The notes under the pieces were generated by a model, which had not been told where the DNA came from, did no database searches, and worked only from the letters and a program-made list of their open reading frames with translations. The position numbers and the translations under genes are program-made. This document shows positions 42,671 to 53,110 of a stretch of 64,000 nucleotides of DNA, in pieces. The first letter of the stretch is position 1, and the number at the start of each line of letters is the position of its first letter. Source of the stretch: Paenimyroides viscosum. GTDB lineage: Bacteria > Bacteroidota > Bacteroidia > Flavobacteriales > Flavobacteriaceae. The stretch covers positions 124,001-188,000 of the forward strand of contig NZ_RQTJ01000001.1 of the NCBI RefSeq assembly GCF_003858535.1, in the 5' to 3' direction.

Positions 42671-43840
42671 TTATTTATTAATCTCTTTAAGCATTTGTTC
42701 TTCTTTAAAAGTCAATGGTACTACATTGAATTTTTCCCAATATTTTGTTTTGTAGTTTTTGCCTAATCGGGTAAGTTTACTTTCAGTATAAAAATTTTCA
42801 CTTTTTGGTTTTGCTGGATTTTCATCAACCGAATCTACCAAAAGTTCAACAAAACCGCCAATTTGATTTATTTGATTAAAAATCTCTGAATCTCCATATA
42901 CTCTATATGAAACATATGTTAACGCATATTTGTTATTGTATAGATTAAAAAGAGTTGTTCGATTATAGAAGGTTCTTTTGCGCCAATGTCCATTATTATT
43001 AGGTAAATATTCACTATTTGTAACGAATTTTAAATCTAAATCTACTTTTATTTCCCTAATTAAATAATCTTTTGCACCATAAATCATTTTGCCAGAAAGC
43101 GTTGCTTTTTTTGCATTATCAATAGGGTTAAAATTTAAAACATACAATTCTGTACCGTCGGCAGTAGTTTTGGCAGTAATATATAAATCGTATTCTTTAT
43201 CAGAAATAATATTTTTTATCAATTTAAAATCAAATTCATTAGAAACTCGTTCTTTTAAATCACCCCAATAATAAGAAACTTTTGATAAAGAATCGAATTT
43301 TTGAGCTTCTTTATTAGAAAATTTCACACTTCTACTTTCTTTTATAATTACATTGCTTTTATTGATCGATTGTAAATAATAATCAATTTCTGCATCTTCA
43401 TATAAATACATGCCGCCATTTACATAGCTTAACTCTCTGTAAAAAGTATTGAGTTTTAAATTTTTTGCGAATTTTTCTTGTGATGTTTTAATCGCTTTTT
43501 CAATTTCTGATTTTATCGATGTTTTAAAAATCACGATTTCTTCTAAAGATTCGGTAGAAGACTGCATTTGCACATTAAACGATTTGGTGTTTTTTGCTGA
43601 TAATTCCTGTGTGAAATAATCTAAATGTTTAATGATTAGTTTAGAATCTTGTGCAGGGAGATTAAATTGAAAACGACCTTCGCTGTTTGTAACCGTAGTT
43701 TTTCCGGATACATTTCCTATAATCATTACATGTTGAATAGGTTTGTTGGTTTCGATATCTTTAATAATTCCCTGAACCAATTCTTGTGCCTGAACCGAGA
43801 TGTTTAAAAAGAGTAGGAGTGCAATTAAAATGTTTTTCAT
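42671..43840 (-). CDS. Carboxypeptidase-like regulatory domain protein
   Basis: The start at 43,840 gives 389 residues with a signal peptide MKNILIALLLFLNISVQAQ; the upstream in-frame ATG at 43,888 would put 16 polar residues in front of it. A CarboxypepD_reg-like domain occupies about 20-105 (ELVQGIIKDIETNKPIQHVM, then TNSEGRFQFNLP). The remainder is a long domain found after this module in Bacteroidota, with strand-like YILR and TYVSYRVYGDSEIF segments. It is an outer-membrane- or periplasm-located protein related to the N-domain of TonB-dependent receptors, but with no barrel. Its substrate is unknown. Confidence 0.75.
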   Translation of the reverse strand: MKNILIALLLFLNISVQAQELVQGIIKDIETNKPIQHVMIIGNVSGKTTVTNSEGRFQFNLPAQDSKLIIKHLDYFTQELSAKNTKSFNVQMQSSTESLEEIVIFKTSIKSEIEKAIKTSQEKFAKNLKLNTFYRELSYVNGGMYLYEDAEIDYYLQSINKSNVIIKESRSVKFSNKEAQKFDSLSKVSYYWGDLKERVSNEFDFKLIKNIISDKEYDLYITAKTTADGTELYVLNFNPIDNAKKATLSGKMIYGAKDYLIREIKVDLDLKFVTNSEYLPNNNGHWRKRTFYNRTTLFNLYNNKYALTYVSYRVYGDSEIFNQINQIGGFVELLVDSVDENPAKPKSENFYTESKLTRLGKNYKTKYWEKFNVVPLTFKEEQMLKEINK

Positions 43841-43890
43841 AAATTGATTTTTAGTGTTTGTAGCAAAAAGTATAATTTTGTTACACAACT

Positions 43891-43922
43891 AACAAAAAAA
43901 GAGCCACATTTAGTGACTCTTT
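43891..43922 (-). terminator. Terminator of glyA
   Basis: AAAGAGCCAC (43,898-43,907) and GTGACTCTTT (43,913-43,922) form a 10-bp stem with one mismatch. On the minus strand a TTTTTTTGTT run follows. It lies 23 bp past the glyA stop. Confidence 0.8.
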
Positions 43923-43944
43923 AACTTTTTATAAAAATAATTTG

Positions 43945-45219
43945 TTAAAAAACAAACATAGCACGTTCGCTCATCATTTCGTTAACTTCTTCTGCAATTT
44001 GTTCGATCATTTCGTCGTTTGTATGATTCATTAATACACGATCAATTAAATCTACAATCGTTTCCATATCGCTTTCAATTAATCCACGCGTTGTGATTGC
44101 TGCAGTTCCCACACGAATACCCGATGTAACAAACGGAGATTTATCATCAAAAGGAACCATATTTTTATTCACGGTAATTTCGGCTTTAACCAAAGCATTT
44201 TCTGCTTCTTTACCCGAAATGTTTTTATTGCGTAAATCAATTAACATCATGTGGTTATCAGTTCCGCCCGAAATAATTTTGTAGCCGCGCTTAACAAATG
44301 CATTCGCCATAGCTTGTGCATTTTTTTGAACCTGAACAATGTAATGCATAAATTCGTCTTGTAAAGCTTCGCCAAATGCAACCGCTTTTGCTGCGATTAT
44401 ATGCATTAACGGACCACCTTGATTTCCTGGGAAAACAGCAGAATCTAACAAAGCAGACATCATACGCGTTTCGCCTTTAGGCGTTTTTAATCCGAACGGA
44501 TTTTCAAAATCTTTACCCATCATAATCATTCCACCACGAGGACCACGCAAAGTTTTGTGCGTTGTTGTAGTTACAATATGGCAGTGTGGAATTGGATCAG
44601 ACAATAAACCTTTAGCAATTAAACCAGCAGGATGAGATATATCTGCCATTAACAAAGCGCCAACAGAATCTGCAATTTCGCGGAAACGTTTAAAATCCAT
44701 ATCACGAGAGTAAGCCGATGCCCCTGCAATAATTAATTGTGGTTTTTCACGTTCTGCAACTTCCTGAATTTTATCATAATTAATTAATCCGGTAGCTTCA
44801 TCAACCCCATAAAAAACAGGATTGTATAATTTACCAGAGAAATTTACCGGAGAACCATGTGTTAAGTGTCCACCGTGAGATAAATCGAAACCTAAAATTT
44901 TGTCACCTGGTTTTAAAACCGCTGCATATACTGCTGTATTAGCTTGCGAACCAGAGTGTGGTTGTACGTTTACATATTCTGCATTAAATAAAGTTTTTGC
45001 TCTATCAATAGCAATTTGTTCAACAATATCTACAACTTCGCAGCCACCGTAATATCTTTTATTAGGATATCCTTCTGCATATTTATTTGTTAAAACCGAT
45101 CCGGCAGCTTCCATAACTTGGTCGCTTACAAAATTTTCCGAAGCAATTAATTCCAAACCATTTACTTGTCTGTCTTGCTCGTCTAAAATTAAATCAAAGA
45201 TTTGTTCGTCGCGTTGCAT
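43945..45219 (-). CDS. glyA: Serine hydroxymethyltransferase
   Basis: The 424-residue PLP enzyme has [44 protein letters not shown] and [15 protein letters not shown], where the Lys forms the PLP aldimine. It converts serine and tetrahydrofolate to glycine and methylene-THF. Length and motifs are normal. It is divergent from fahA, with a 92-bp shared upstream region. Confidence 0.97.
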   Translation of the reverse strand: MQRDEQIFDLILDEQDRQVNGLELIASENFVSDQVMEAAGSVLTNKYAEGYPNKRYYGGCEVVDIVEQIAIDRAKTLFNAEYVNVQPHSGSQANTAVYAAVLKPGDKILGFDLSHGGHLTHGSPVNFSGKLYNPVFYGVDEATGLINYDKIQEVAEREKPQLIIAGASAYSRDMDFKRFREIADSVGALLMADISHPAGLIAKGLLSDPIPHCHIVTTTTHKTLRGPRGGMIMMGKDFENPFGLKTPKGETRMMSALLDSAVFPGNQGGPLMHIIAAKAVAFGEALQDEFMHYIVQVQKNAQAMANAFVKRGYKIISGGTDNHMMLIDLRNKNISGKEAENALVKAEITVNKNMVPFDDKSPFVTSGIRVGTAAITTRGLIESDMETIVDLIDRVLMNHTNDEMIEQIAEEVNEMMSERAMFVF

Positions 45220-45311
45220 TTTTATTAATTCTTTAAGTTGAACTCAAATTTATGAAAAATCATTGTTATATTCGCATAAGTAATTTAATTTAAACAAAAA
45301 TTATTAAAACT

Positions 45312-46601
45312 ATGAATATACCTGCTAACAATCCTAGCTTAAAATCGTGGTTAGAAGTTGCTGCAAACAGTGATTTTCCTATACAAAATATACCTTTTGG
45401 TGTTTTTTCGGTAGAAGAAGACGATTTAGTGATTGGAACCAGAATTGGCGATTATGCCATTAGTATTACCGCTTTAAATGACCTAGGTTTTTTTAAAGAT
45501 ATCGATTTTGACGATAATGTATTGTACGATGAAACATTAAATGCCTTTATTAGTGAAGGAAAAGAAGTTTGGAGAGCCATTCGTAACAGAATTTCTGAAA
45601 TATTTGAAGCAAACAACCCAAAGTTACGTGACGATGCAAAAGCACGTGAACTAACTATCTTTAATGTAAACGAAGTTAATGTAGAATTACCTGTTTTTAT
45701 TGGTGATTATACCGATTTTTATTCAAGCCGCGAGCACGCAACCAATGTAGGTATGATGTTTCGCGATCCGGCAAATGCCTTGTTACCAAACTGGTTACAT
45801 TTACCTGTAGGTTATCATGGTAGAAGTTCAACAATTGTACCATCAGGTGTTCCGGTTAACCGTCCAATGGGGCAATCAATGCCAAAAGGAGAAACACAAC
45901 CTGTTTTTGGTCCATCAAAAAGAGTAGATTTTGAATTAGAAACGGCTTTTATTACTGCCGATGCTAATTTAATGGGCGATAGAGTTTCGGTTGATGATGC
46001 AGAAAACCATATTTTTGGAATGGTGTTGTTAAACGATTGGTCTGCCCGCGATATTCAAGCTTGGGAATACGTTCCACTTGGACCATTTTTGGCTAAAAAC
46101 TTTGGTTCATCAATTTCGTGTTGGGTAGTTACAATGGATGCTTTAGAACCTTTCCGTTGTGCAAGTCCAAGTCAAGAAGATCCAAAACCGTTACCTTATT
46201 TACAGCAAAAGGGTAATCACGCATTTGATATTAATTTAGAAGTAATTATTCAGCCAGAAGATAAAGAAGGAAAAACAGTTTGTAAATCGAACTTAAAATA
46301 TATGTACTGGACCATGGCGCAGCAATTAGCGCACCACACGGTGAATGGTTGTTTGGTAACTTCAGGAGATTTAATGGGATCGGGAACAATTTCAGGACCT
46401 ACCAAAGATAGTTTTGGTTCTATGTTAGAATTATCTTGGGGCGGACAAAACCCAATTGATATGCCTGATGGATCTACCCGTACTTTTATAGAAGATTACG
46501 ATACGGTTATTATGAAAGGTTATTGTGAAAAAGATGGCTTGCGCATTGGTTTTGGCGAAGTTTCATCGCAATTATTACCAGCAGTTCCTTTTGAAAATTA
46601 A
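45312..46601 (+). CDS. fahA: Fumarylacetoacetase
   Basis: The 429-residue protein has the FAH N-terminal domain (starting IPANNPSLKSWLEVA) and the catalytic C-terminal domain with DYTDFYSSREHATNVG, LPVGYHGRSSTIVPSG and DWSARDIQAWEYVPLGPF, which hold the metal- and substrate-binding residues. It catalyses the last step of tyrosine degradation to fumarate and acetoacetate. No other tyrosine-catabolic gene (hppD, hmgA) is adjacent. It is followed by a terminator. Confidence 0.95.
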   Translation: MNIPANNPSLKSWLEVAANSDFPIQNIPFGVFSVEEDDLVIGTRIGDYAISITALNDLGFFKDIDFDDNVLYDETLNAFISEGKEVWRAIRNRISEIFEANNPKLRDDAKARELTIFNVNEVNVELPVFIGDYTDFYSSREHATNVGMMFRDPANALLPNWLHLPVGYHGRSSTIVPSGVPVNRPMGQSMPKGETQPVFGPSKRVDFELETAFITADANLMGDRVSVDDAENHIFGMVLLNDWSARDIQAWEYVPLGPFLAKNFGSSISCWVVTMDALEPFRCASPSQEDPKPLPYLQQKGNHAFDINLEVIIQPEDKEGKTVCKSNLKYMYWTMAQQLAHHTVNGCLVTSGDLMGSGTISGPTKDSFGSMLELSWGGQNPIDMPDGSTRTFIEDYDTVIMKGYCEKDGLRIGFGEVSSQLLPAVPFEN

Positions 46602-46622
46602 ATATTGATAATTAATTTGTTA

Positions 46623-46655
46623 AAAATCCATTCTTTTGAATGGATTTTTTTTATT
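46623..46655 (+). terminator. Terminator of fahA
   Basis: AAAATCCATTC and GAATGGATTTT form an 11-bp stem with a TTTT loop, followed by a further TTTT. It lies about 20 bp past the fahA stop. Confidence 0.9.
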
Positions 46656-46775
46656 TCGAAAAGCTAAATAAGTTGTTAAATAAAATTTTGATTTCAGCAT
46701 AAAAAAAATATATTTGCGCAATTATATTTATAATTTATTAACAAAAATTAATTTTATTTACCCAAAAACATATTT

Positions 46776-47333
46776 ATGAAAAAAACAATTACTTTAACAA
46801 TTGCATTTATAGGTTTTCAATTTGTATCACACGCGCAGGCGCAGGCTTATGACGGATACAATGACATAAAAATGTTTTTAGGTTATACTAATATTGGGGG
46901 TAATTCTGGTGTTGAATATCAAACCGACAAAGGTGTTAATGATTTGTACTCGTGGGGTGTACAAGCAGTTTATTTGTTTGATACAAAAGTTGATAATGAA
47001 GGTGTAGGATATGAAAAAGTGTTTAAATTCTTAGATAGTTTTGATGGAGGTATATTTATACGTTTTCACTTTTTACAAGCCTTGCAATTGCCTGAAAATT
47101 TTGATCTGTATTTGGGCGGTGATCTAACAATTAAATCTTTAGGAGCGCACACAGGTGTAAAATACAACATTAGTAAAACAATTGGTTTTTATGCCATGTA
47201 TAAACAAAGTTTTGCACCATTATTAAAAGGTGATATTACACTTTCTGAAGATAGAAATGGTGAACCAATTCCAAGTTTTTTTGCAAAAAAGGCAGCTTTA
47301 TCTGTTGGAATTACTTTTAATTTTACAAGATAG
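46776..47333 (+). CDS. Exported protein, DUF6646-like barrel
   Basis: The 185-residue protein has a signal peptide (MKKTITLTIAFIGFQFVSHAQ). The mature part is beta-strand-rich, with alternating hydrophobics such as DIKMFLGYTNIGG, GVQAVYLF, GGIFIRFHFLQ and KAALSVGITFNF at the C-terminus. It is likely a small outer-membrane barrel of the DUF6646 type in flavobacteria; that family name is from memory. It stands alone and is followed by two tandem lipoproteins on the same strand, 76 bp away. Confidence 0.65.
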   Translation: MKKTITLTIAFIGFQFVSHAQAQAYDGYNDIKMFLGYTNIGGNSGVEYQTDKGVNDLYSWGVQAVYLFDTKVDNEGVGYEKVFKFLDSFDGGIFIRFHFLQALQLPENFDLYLGGDLTIKSLGAHTGVKYNISKTIGFYAMYKQSFAPLLKGDITLSEDRNGEPIPSFFAKKAALSVGITFNFTR

Positions 47334-47409
47334 TTGTTCTAATTAAACTGTTAAGGATCCATTATTATGAATGTTTTTTATTATCTTTAACATTTAAATT
47401 TAAGTACTT

Positions 47410-48132
47410 ATGAAAAAATTAACACTCTTATTGTCAGTTTTTGGTATAATGGCATGTGCAGATGATGACTTTCTAAGGAATGATTTTGAAAGGCAACTTA
47501 ACAATGAAATTGCCGAAACACCACCTGAAGGTCTAAAACTTAAATATAAATATGGTTTAATATCTCAGCAATTCTTTTATAATCAAAATGGATTTGTAGA
47601 CTCTATTTATAATTCTCATAGTTGGGGAGTTGATTTTTCGCAAAAGTACATCTATAATAAGTTAAACCAAATTGTTGAAGTTCGTTATAACGAAGTAGTT
47701 CCTCAGCGACCTGAATACAATATAAAAGATATTACTTTTTATACTTATAATTCTGTGAATCAAATTATATCATCTTTAACGTACGATAAAAATAACGTTG
47801 CAATACAATATCTTACTTACAACTACAATAGAGATGGTAGTTTATTTGATGCAAATAAAAAGGTTGTAAATGGTAATGTTGTTAAAGATAATTGGTCGAG
47901 TTATAAATTTGATACTTTACGAAATCCATATTATAATATATACCCCAAAGCCTATCGGATACTTAAATTTATTAATAAGAATAATATATTATTGACTGAA
48001 AGAGACTACACTAATGAGGTTCATATAAATGTTCATACTCTAAAATACAATAGTGAAGATTATCTTATTGAGGAACATATTTCCAATATGCCTTTAGATA
48101 CAGATGATCGTCGCCAATTTAGTTATCATTAA
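47410..48132 (+). CDS. Lipoprotein with YD-like strands (tandem paralogue 1)
   Basis: The 240-residue protein has a signal ending GIMAC (Cys16) and a soluble domain of Tyr/Asn-rich strands: QFFYNQNGFVDSIYNS, KYIYNKLNQIVEVRY, YTYNSVNQIISSL, NYNRDGSLF. It is similar throughout to the next gene (shared PEGLK, YNKLNQIVEVR, RNPYYNIYPKAY). It is probably attached to the outer membrane. Function unknown. The two genes are 18 bp apart and form a tandem pair. Confidence 0.65.
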   Translation: MKKLTLLLSVFGIMACADDDFLRNDFERQLNNEIAETPPEGLKLKYKYGLISQQFFYNQNGFVDSIYNSHSWGVDFSQKYIYNKLNQIVEVRYNEVVPQRPEYNIKDITFYTYNSVNQIISSLTYDKNNVAIQYLTYNYNRDGSLFDANKKVVNGNVVKDNWSSYKFDTLRNPYYNIYPKAYRILKFINKNNILLTERDYTNEVHINVHTLKYNSEDYLIEEHISNMPLDTDDRRQFSYH

Positions 48133-48150
48133 TTCTAATAAAATGTTATT

Positions 48151-48882
48151 ATGAAAAAAATAATACTTATTTGTTTAGGTTTTGCTTTGTTAGCATGTAA
48201 TGATGATATATCAATGGAAGATACCGAAGAAAAACAAATTGCTGAAATTCCTGTAGAAGGCTTGAAAATCAGATTAAAAGAATCTGAAAATACTGCTAAA
48301 AAATTTACTACTGAATTTTTTTACAATAAAAATGGATTTATCGATTCTATTCATACCATTAAACATAATATAGTTTCCGAAAAATTTATTTACAATGATT
48401 TAAATCAGATAGTCGAAGTAAGAACTTTTAGCAAAAATACAAATGATAGTGATTATAGCGTTAAAAATAGAACGCACTACAAGTATAATAAAATAAATCA
48501 GATCATAAATTTAGAAACGTTTAATAAAAATAATACTTTATCTAACATTCAAAATTATACATATAATGATGATGGCACTTTGTATAATCCCGTAAAAATA
48601 GTAGAAAATGAAAACCTGATTAAAGATAACTCATCTAGTGGGTATACTACCTATACATTTGATTCTTACAGAAATCCTTATTACAATATTTATCCCAAAG
48701 CCTACAAAGTACTAAACTATATTAATAAGAATAATATCAAATTAATCGAATTAAAAACAGCTTACCAAAATTTGCAATGGTCTTATAATTTAAGTTACAA
48801 TGATGATAAATATGTTTGGTATGAAATTATTCAGAATTACCAGAATGGATACGAATACAATAAGTTTCATTATTACCCATAA
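48151..48882 (+). CDS. Lipoprotein with YD-like strands (tandem paralogue 2)
   Basis: The 243-residue protein has a signal ending FALLAC (Cys16) and the same strand pattern as its neighbour: EFFYNKNGFIDSIHT, FIYNDLNQIVEVR, HYKYNKINQIINLE, YTYNDDGTLY and RNPYYNIYPKAYKVL. The two probably arose by tandem duplication and then diverged; most of the lipobox context is preserved. Ligand and role are unknown. There is no visible terminator before tgt. Confidence 0.65.
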   Translation: MKKIILICLGFALLACNDDISMEDTEEKQIAEIPVEGLKIRLKESENTAKKFTTEFFYNKNGFIDSIHTIKHNIVSEKFIYNDLNQIVEVRTFSKNTNDSDYSVKNRTHYKYNKINQIINLETFNKNNTLSNIQNYTYNDDGTLYNPVKIVENENLIKDNSSSGYTTYTFDSYRNPYYNIYPKAYKVLNYINKNNIKLIELKTAYQNLQWSYNLSYNDDKYVWYEIIQNYQNGYEYNKFHYYP

Positions 48883-48996
48883 GTATTTTATTCAAAATGT
48901 GTAGCTAATATTTAATTGATCATTGCAAAATCTACAAAACATAACCAAAAAACTAAATACCAAAAAGTGTATATTTGCAGCTTGTAAACAACAAGT

Positions 48997-50127
48997 ATGA
49001 AATTCGATTTATTACACACCGACATAAACTCAAAAGCTAGAGCAGGAGTTATTACAACTGATCACGGCGTTATAGAAACCCCAATATTTATGCCCGTTGG
49101 AACGGCAGGAACTGTAAAAGGAGTGCACCAGCGCGAATTAAAAGACGACATTAATCCCGATATTATTTTAGGAAACACCTACCATTTGTATTTACGTCCG
49201 AAAACCGAAATTTTAGAAAAAGCCGGCGGATTGCATAAATTTATGAATTGGGATCGAAATATTTTAACCGATTCTGGTGGTTTTCAGGTTTATTCGTTAT
49301 CGGGCAGAAGAAAAATTAAAGAAGAAGGTGTAAAGTTTAAATCGCATATCGATGGATCTTATCACTTTTTCTCTCCAGAAAATGTAATGGAAATTCAACG
49401 TACCATTGGTGCCGATATCATTATGGCGTTCGATGAATGTACACCTTATCCTTGCGATTACCGTTATGCACAACGCTCTATGCACATGACACATCGTTGG
49501 TTAGATCGCTGTATCAATCATTTAGAAAAAGTTCCAACCAAATATGGTTACGATCAAGCATTTTTTCCAATTGTTCAAGGATCAACCTTTAAAGATTTAC
49601 GTGCACAATCTGCCGAATATATTGCTAATGCAGGTGCGGTAGGTAACGCAATTGGCGGATTATCAGTAGGTGAACCTGCCGAAGAAATGTACGAAATGTG
49701 CGAAGTAGTAACGAATATCCTTCCAAAAGACAAACCACGTTATTTAATGGGTGTTGGTACACCAATTAATATATTGGAAAATATTGCTTTGGGTATTGAT
49801 ATGTTCGATTGTGTAATGCCTACAAGAAATGCACGTAACGGAATGTTATTTACAAGCGAAGGTTTCATCAATATAAAAAATAAAAAATGGGCAGATGATT
49901 ATAGTCCAATAGATCCAATGGGAAACACTTGGGTTGATACTGATTATTCTAAAGCGTATTTACGTCATTTATTTGTGGCTGATGAATATTTGGGAAAACA
50001 AATAGCCACCATTCACAACCTAGGTTTTTATATGTGGTTGGTGCGTGAAGCCCGCAGACAAATTATTGCCGGAACGTTTTATGCATGGAAAGAAAAAATG
50101 GTAAAACAAATGGCTACTCGTTTATAA
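48997..50127 (+). CDS. tgt: Queuine tRNA-ribosyltransferase lacking the zinc Cys motif
   Basis: The 376-residue TIM-barrel enzyme has ILTDSGGFQVYSLSGRRK (the first catalytic Asp), MAFDECTPYPCDYRYAQRS, GGLSVGEP and GIDMFDCVMPTRNARNG, all normal for bacterial Tgt. The CxCxxC zinc motif expected after SPxDP is absent: the positions read G309, T311 and D314, while the following His (TIHNLGF) is kept. It exchanges guanine 34 of target tRNAs for preQ1. The zinc loss may be a clade feature. It is 9 bp upstream of the LptF/LptG-like gene, in one transcript. Confidence 0.95.
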   Translation: MKFDLLHTDINSKARAGVITTDHGVIETPIFMPVGTAGTVKGVHQRELKDDINPDIILGNTYHLYLRPKTEILEKAGGLHKFMNWDRNILTDSGGFQVYSLSGRRKIKEEGVKFKSHIDGSYHFFSPENVMEIQRTIGADIIMAFDECTPYPCDYRYAQRSMHMTHRWLDRCINHLEKVPTKYGYDQAFFPIVQGSTFKDLRAQSAEYIANAGAVGNAIGGLSVGEPAEEMYEMCEVVTNILPKDKPRYLMGVGTPINILENIALGIDMFDCVMPTRNARNGMLFTSEGFINIKNKKWADDYSPIDPMGNTWVDTDYSKAYLRHLFVADEYLGKQIATIHNLGFYMWLVREARRQIIAGTFYAWKEKMVKQMATRL

Positions 50128-50136
50128 TTCGGCAGA

Positions 50137-51210
50137 ATGAAAATCATTGACTGGTACATATTAAAAAGATATTTGGGTACATTCTTTGTAATGATACTGC
50201 TTTTTATTCCTATTGGGATAGCAGTTGACGTTGCCGATAGAATTAATAAAATTTTAGAAAACAAGATACCTTTGGTAGATGTTTTGGAGTATTACGGCAA
50301 TTTTACCATTTATTTTGCCAATATGCTTTTTCCTATATTTTTATTTATTTCTATTATTTGGTTTACATCAAAATTGGCAAGTAATACAGAAATTGTAGCT
50401 ATTTTAAGTTCGGGTATTTCGTATATGCGTTTTTTACGTCCGTACATTATTGGTGCAACCTTTATATCTATTTTTGCTTTGTTAATGGGTTTTTTCATAG
50501 TTCCTAAAGCAAGTTTGGGTTACAACGATTTTAGATATAAATACTTAAAACGTAAAGAAATTCGGGAAACACAAAATGTGTTTAAACAAATTAATAAAAA
50601 CGAGTTTATTTATGTTAGTAACTTTAGCTACAGCACAAAAACAGGTTATAATTTTACATTAGAAAAATTTAAAGATCTTAATTTAGTATCTAAAATAGAA
50701 GCCGGACGAATTGTTTATAACGATAGTACTAAAGATTATACCTTATATAATTATCAAAAAAGAACAGTTGGTGCTAATGACGATCAGTTAGAAAAAGAGT
50801 CGGAGAAAAAAATGAAGTTTAATTTTGAAGTAGACGATTTAACTCCTGCAATTTACGCTGCCGAAACCATGACTTTATCAGAACTTAACCAGTTTATCGA
50901 GAAAGAAAAAATGCGCGGCTCATCAAACATAAACGCTTATTTAGTTGTAAAATACAAAAAATACAGTGTACCTGTTTCAGCCTTTATATTAACAATTATT
51001 GCTGTTGCAGTATCGTCTATGAAACGTCGGGGCGGAATGGGCGTAAACCTTGCCATGGGCATTGGTTTGGCTTTTACCTATATATTTTTCGATAAAATTT
51101 TCGGTACGTTGGCAGAAGCCTCAAGTATCAACCCTTTATTTGCAGTATGGTTTCCTAATATACTTTTCGGAATTTTAGCTGTTTACCTTTTAAATAATGC
51201 CAGACGTTAA
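50137..51210 (+). CDS. LptF/LptG family permease
   Basis: The 357-residue protein has the YjgP/YjgQ layout: an N-terminal pair of TM segments (KRYLGTFFVMILLFIPIGIAV, then ANMLFPIFLFISIIWF), a third near 100-125, a periplasmic beta-jellyroll domain of about 130 residues, then three C-terminal TM segments (VPVSAFILTIIAVAVSSMKRRGG and following). LptF and LptG form the membrane part of the LPS transporter. Only one of the pair is present here, which cannot be told to be F or G. It overlaps the EamA gene by 14 bp. Confidence 0.9.
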   Translation: MKIIDWYILKRYLGTFFVMILLFIPIGIAVDVADRINKILENKIPLVDVLEYYGNFTIYFANMLFPIFLFISIIWFTSKLASNTEIVAILSSGISYMRFLRPYIIGATFISIFALLMGFFIVPKASLGYNDFRYKYLKRKEIRETQNVFKQINKNEFIYVSNFSYSTKTGYNFTLEKFKDLNLVSKIEAGRIVYNDSTKDYTLYNYQKRTVGANDDQLEKESEKKMKFNFEVDDLTPAIYAAETMTLSELNQFIEKEKMRGSSNINAYLVVKYKKYSVPVSAFILTIIAVAVSSMKRRGGMGVNLAMGIGLAFTYIFFDKIFGTLAEASSINPLFAVWFPNILFGILAVYLLNNARR

Positions 51211-52081
51211 TTTTAAAAATCAATTACACCTTCATTTAATTGTTTTTATTTGGGGATTTACCGCCATATTAGGTCAGTTGATAACTTTACAAGCATTGCC
51301 ATTGGTTTTTACCAGAATAGCAATAGCTATAGTTGTGATTTTTGCTTATTTACTTCTAAAAAAGAAGAATTTAGCCATTGCTCCAAAAGATATTTTCCGA
51401 TTCTTTATTTTCGGATTTGTTATTGCAATACATTGGCTTACTTTTTTCTACGCCATCAAAATATCAAACATATCTATCACATTAGCATGTATTTCTACAG
51501 GCGCATTTTTCACATCGATATTAGAACCCATCTTTTACAAACGTAAATTTATTTTATACGAAGTTTTATTAGGATGTCTTGTAGTTGTAGGATTACTACT
51601 GATTTTTCAGTTCGAAACCCAGTATAAAAAGGGGATCTTAATGGCATTAATCTCAGCCTTTTTGTCTGCTTCTTTTTCTATTATCAACGGCAAATTAGCA
51701 AACACGCACGATAGCGTAGTTATAAGTTTTTACGAATTAGTAGGTGGTTTGTTTATCTTGGCTTGTTTTTTATTTTTTCAAGATGGATTTACAATGCAAA
51801 ACTTTAATTTCCAGTCGAACGATTATATCTGGTTAGGTGTTTTAGGATCTATTTGTACCGCTTATCCATTTATAGCCACTATAGATATAATGAAATATTT
51901 ATCGCCATACACGGTAATGCTAACAATAAATTTAGAACCCATTTACGGTATTTTATTAGCAGTATTTTTATTTAAAGATCAAGAAAAAATGACTGCTGCT
52001 TTTTATATTGGTGCATTAATCATTTTATTTACGGTGGTATTAAACGCATATTTTAAAAATAGAAAAAAAGCAACAGCATAA
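51197..52081 (+). CDS. EamA/DMT superfamily transporter
   Basis: The 294-residue protein has about ten hydrophobic segments in two EamA repeats; LHLHLIVFIWGFTAILGQLI begins the first, and FVIAIHWLTFFYAIKISNIS and NLEPIYGILLAVFLF mark later TM helices. It is a drug/metabolite exporter-type carrier in the inner membrane; the substrate is not known. It overlaps the permease stop by 14 bp, so translation may be coupled. Confidence 0.88.
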   Translation: MPDVNFKNQLHLHLIVFIWGFTAILGQLITLQALPLVFTRIAIAIVVIFAYLLLKKKNLAIAPKDIFRFFIFGFVIAIHWLTFFYAIKISNISITLACISTGAFFTSILEPIFYKRKFILYEVLLGCLVVVGLLLIFQFETQYKKGILMALISAFLSASFSIINGKLANTHDSVVISFYELVGGLFILACFLFFQDGFTMQNFNFQSNDYIWLGVLGSICTAYPFIATIDIMKYLSPYTVMLTINLEPIYGILLAVFLFKDQEKMTAAFYIGALIILFTVVLNAYFKNRKKATA

Positions 52082-52135
52082 TTAATAAAAGCGCTATATT
52101 TGTAGCTACAAAACACAATAAATATTAAGGAATTT

Positions 52136-53089
52136 ATGGAGTATTTAGATTTCGAATTACCAATAAAAGAGTTGAACGATCAGTTAGATAAATGCCAGAT
52201 TATTGGTTCAGAATCTGATGTTGATGTCTCAGAAACTTGTAAAAATATTGAAAAGAAATTAGAAGAAACCAAAAAAGAAATATATGGTAATTTAAATGCG
52301 TGGCAACGCGTACAATTATCACGTCACCCAAACCGCCCGTATACATTAGATTATATTAATGCAATTTGTGGCGATTCTTTTTTAGAACTTTTTGGCGACA
52401 GAGGTGTTAAAGACGATAAAGCAATGATTGGCGGATTAGGCAAGATTGGCGATCAGTCTTTTATGTTTATTGGTCAACAAAAAGGAACCAACACTAAAAC
52501 ACGCCAATTCCGTAATTTTGGTATGGCAAATCCAGAAGGCTACCGCAAAGCATTACGATTAATGCGTATGGCAGAAAAATTCAATGTGCCTATTGTAACT
52601 TTTGTTGATACACCGGGGGCTTATCCAGGTTTAGAGGCCGAAGAACGCGGACAAGGTGAAGCTATTGCACGTAATATTTTGGAAATGTTTCGTATTAAAG
52701 TACCAATTATTGTAATTATTGTTGGCGAAGGAGCTTCTGGTGGTGCATTAGGAATAGGTGTGGGCGATAAAGTTTTTATGTTAGAAAACACTTGGTATTC
52801 GGTAATTTCTCCAGAGTCATGTTCATCGATCTTATTCCGCAGTTGGGAATATAAAGAGATTGCTGCCGATGCTTTAAAGCTGACATCGGTTGATATGAAA
52901 AAAAATAAATTGATTGATGATGTAATTCCTGAACCATTAGGAGGTGCACATTATGATAGAAACGCAACTTTTGAAACAGTTAAGAAAACCATTGTTAAAT
53001 CATACGCAGAATTATCTAAAAAGAACATTAATACTTTAATTAATGAACGTATGGATAAATACGCAAGTATGGGAGAATTTTCGGAATAA
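52136..53089 (+). CDS. accA: Acetyl-CoA carboxylase carboxyltransferase subunit alpha
   Basis: The 317-residue protein starts with the AccA helical region ([15 protein letters not shown]) and carries [53 protein letters not shown] and [19 protein letters not shown], the crotonase-like oxyanion/CoA-binding features. With AccD it transfers the carboxyl from biotin to acetyl-CoA in fatty acid synthesis. A terminator follows. Confidence 0.97.
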   Translation: MEYLDFELPIKELNDQLDKCQIIGSESDVDVSETCKNIEKKLEETKKEIYGNLNAWQRVQLSRHPNRPYTLDYINAICGDSFLELFGDRGVKDDKAMIGGLGKIGDQSFMFIGQQKGTNTKTRQFRNFGMANPEGYRKALRLMRMAEKFNVPIVTFVDTPGAYPGLEAEERGQGEAIARNILEMFRIKVPIIVIIVGEGASGGALGIGVGDKVFMLENTWYSVISPESCSSILFRSWEYKEIAADALKLTSVDMKKNKLIDDVIPEPLGGAHYDRNATFETVKKTIVKSYAELSKKNINTLINERMDKYASMGEFSE

Positions 53090-53110
53090 CATCTTAATAA
53101 AATACAATTT

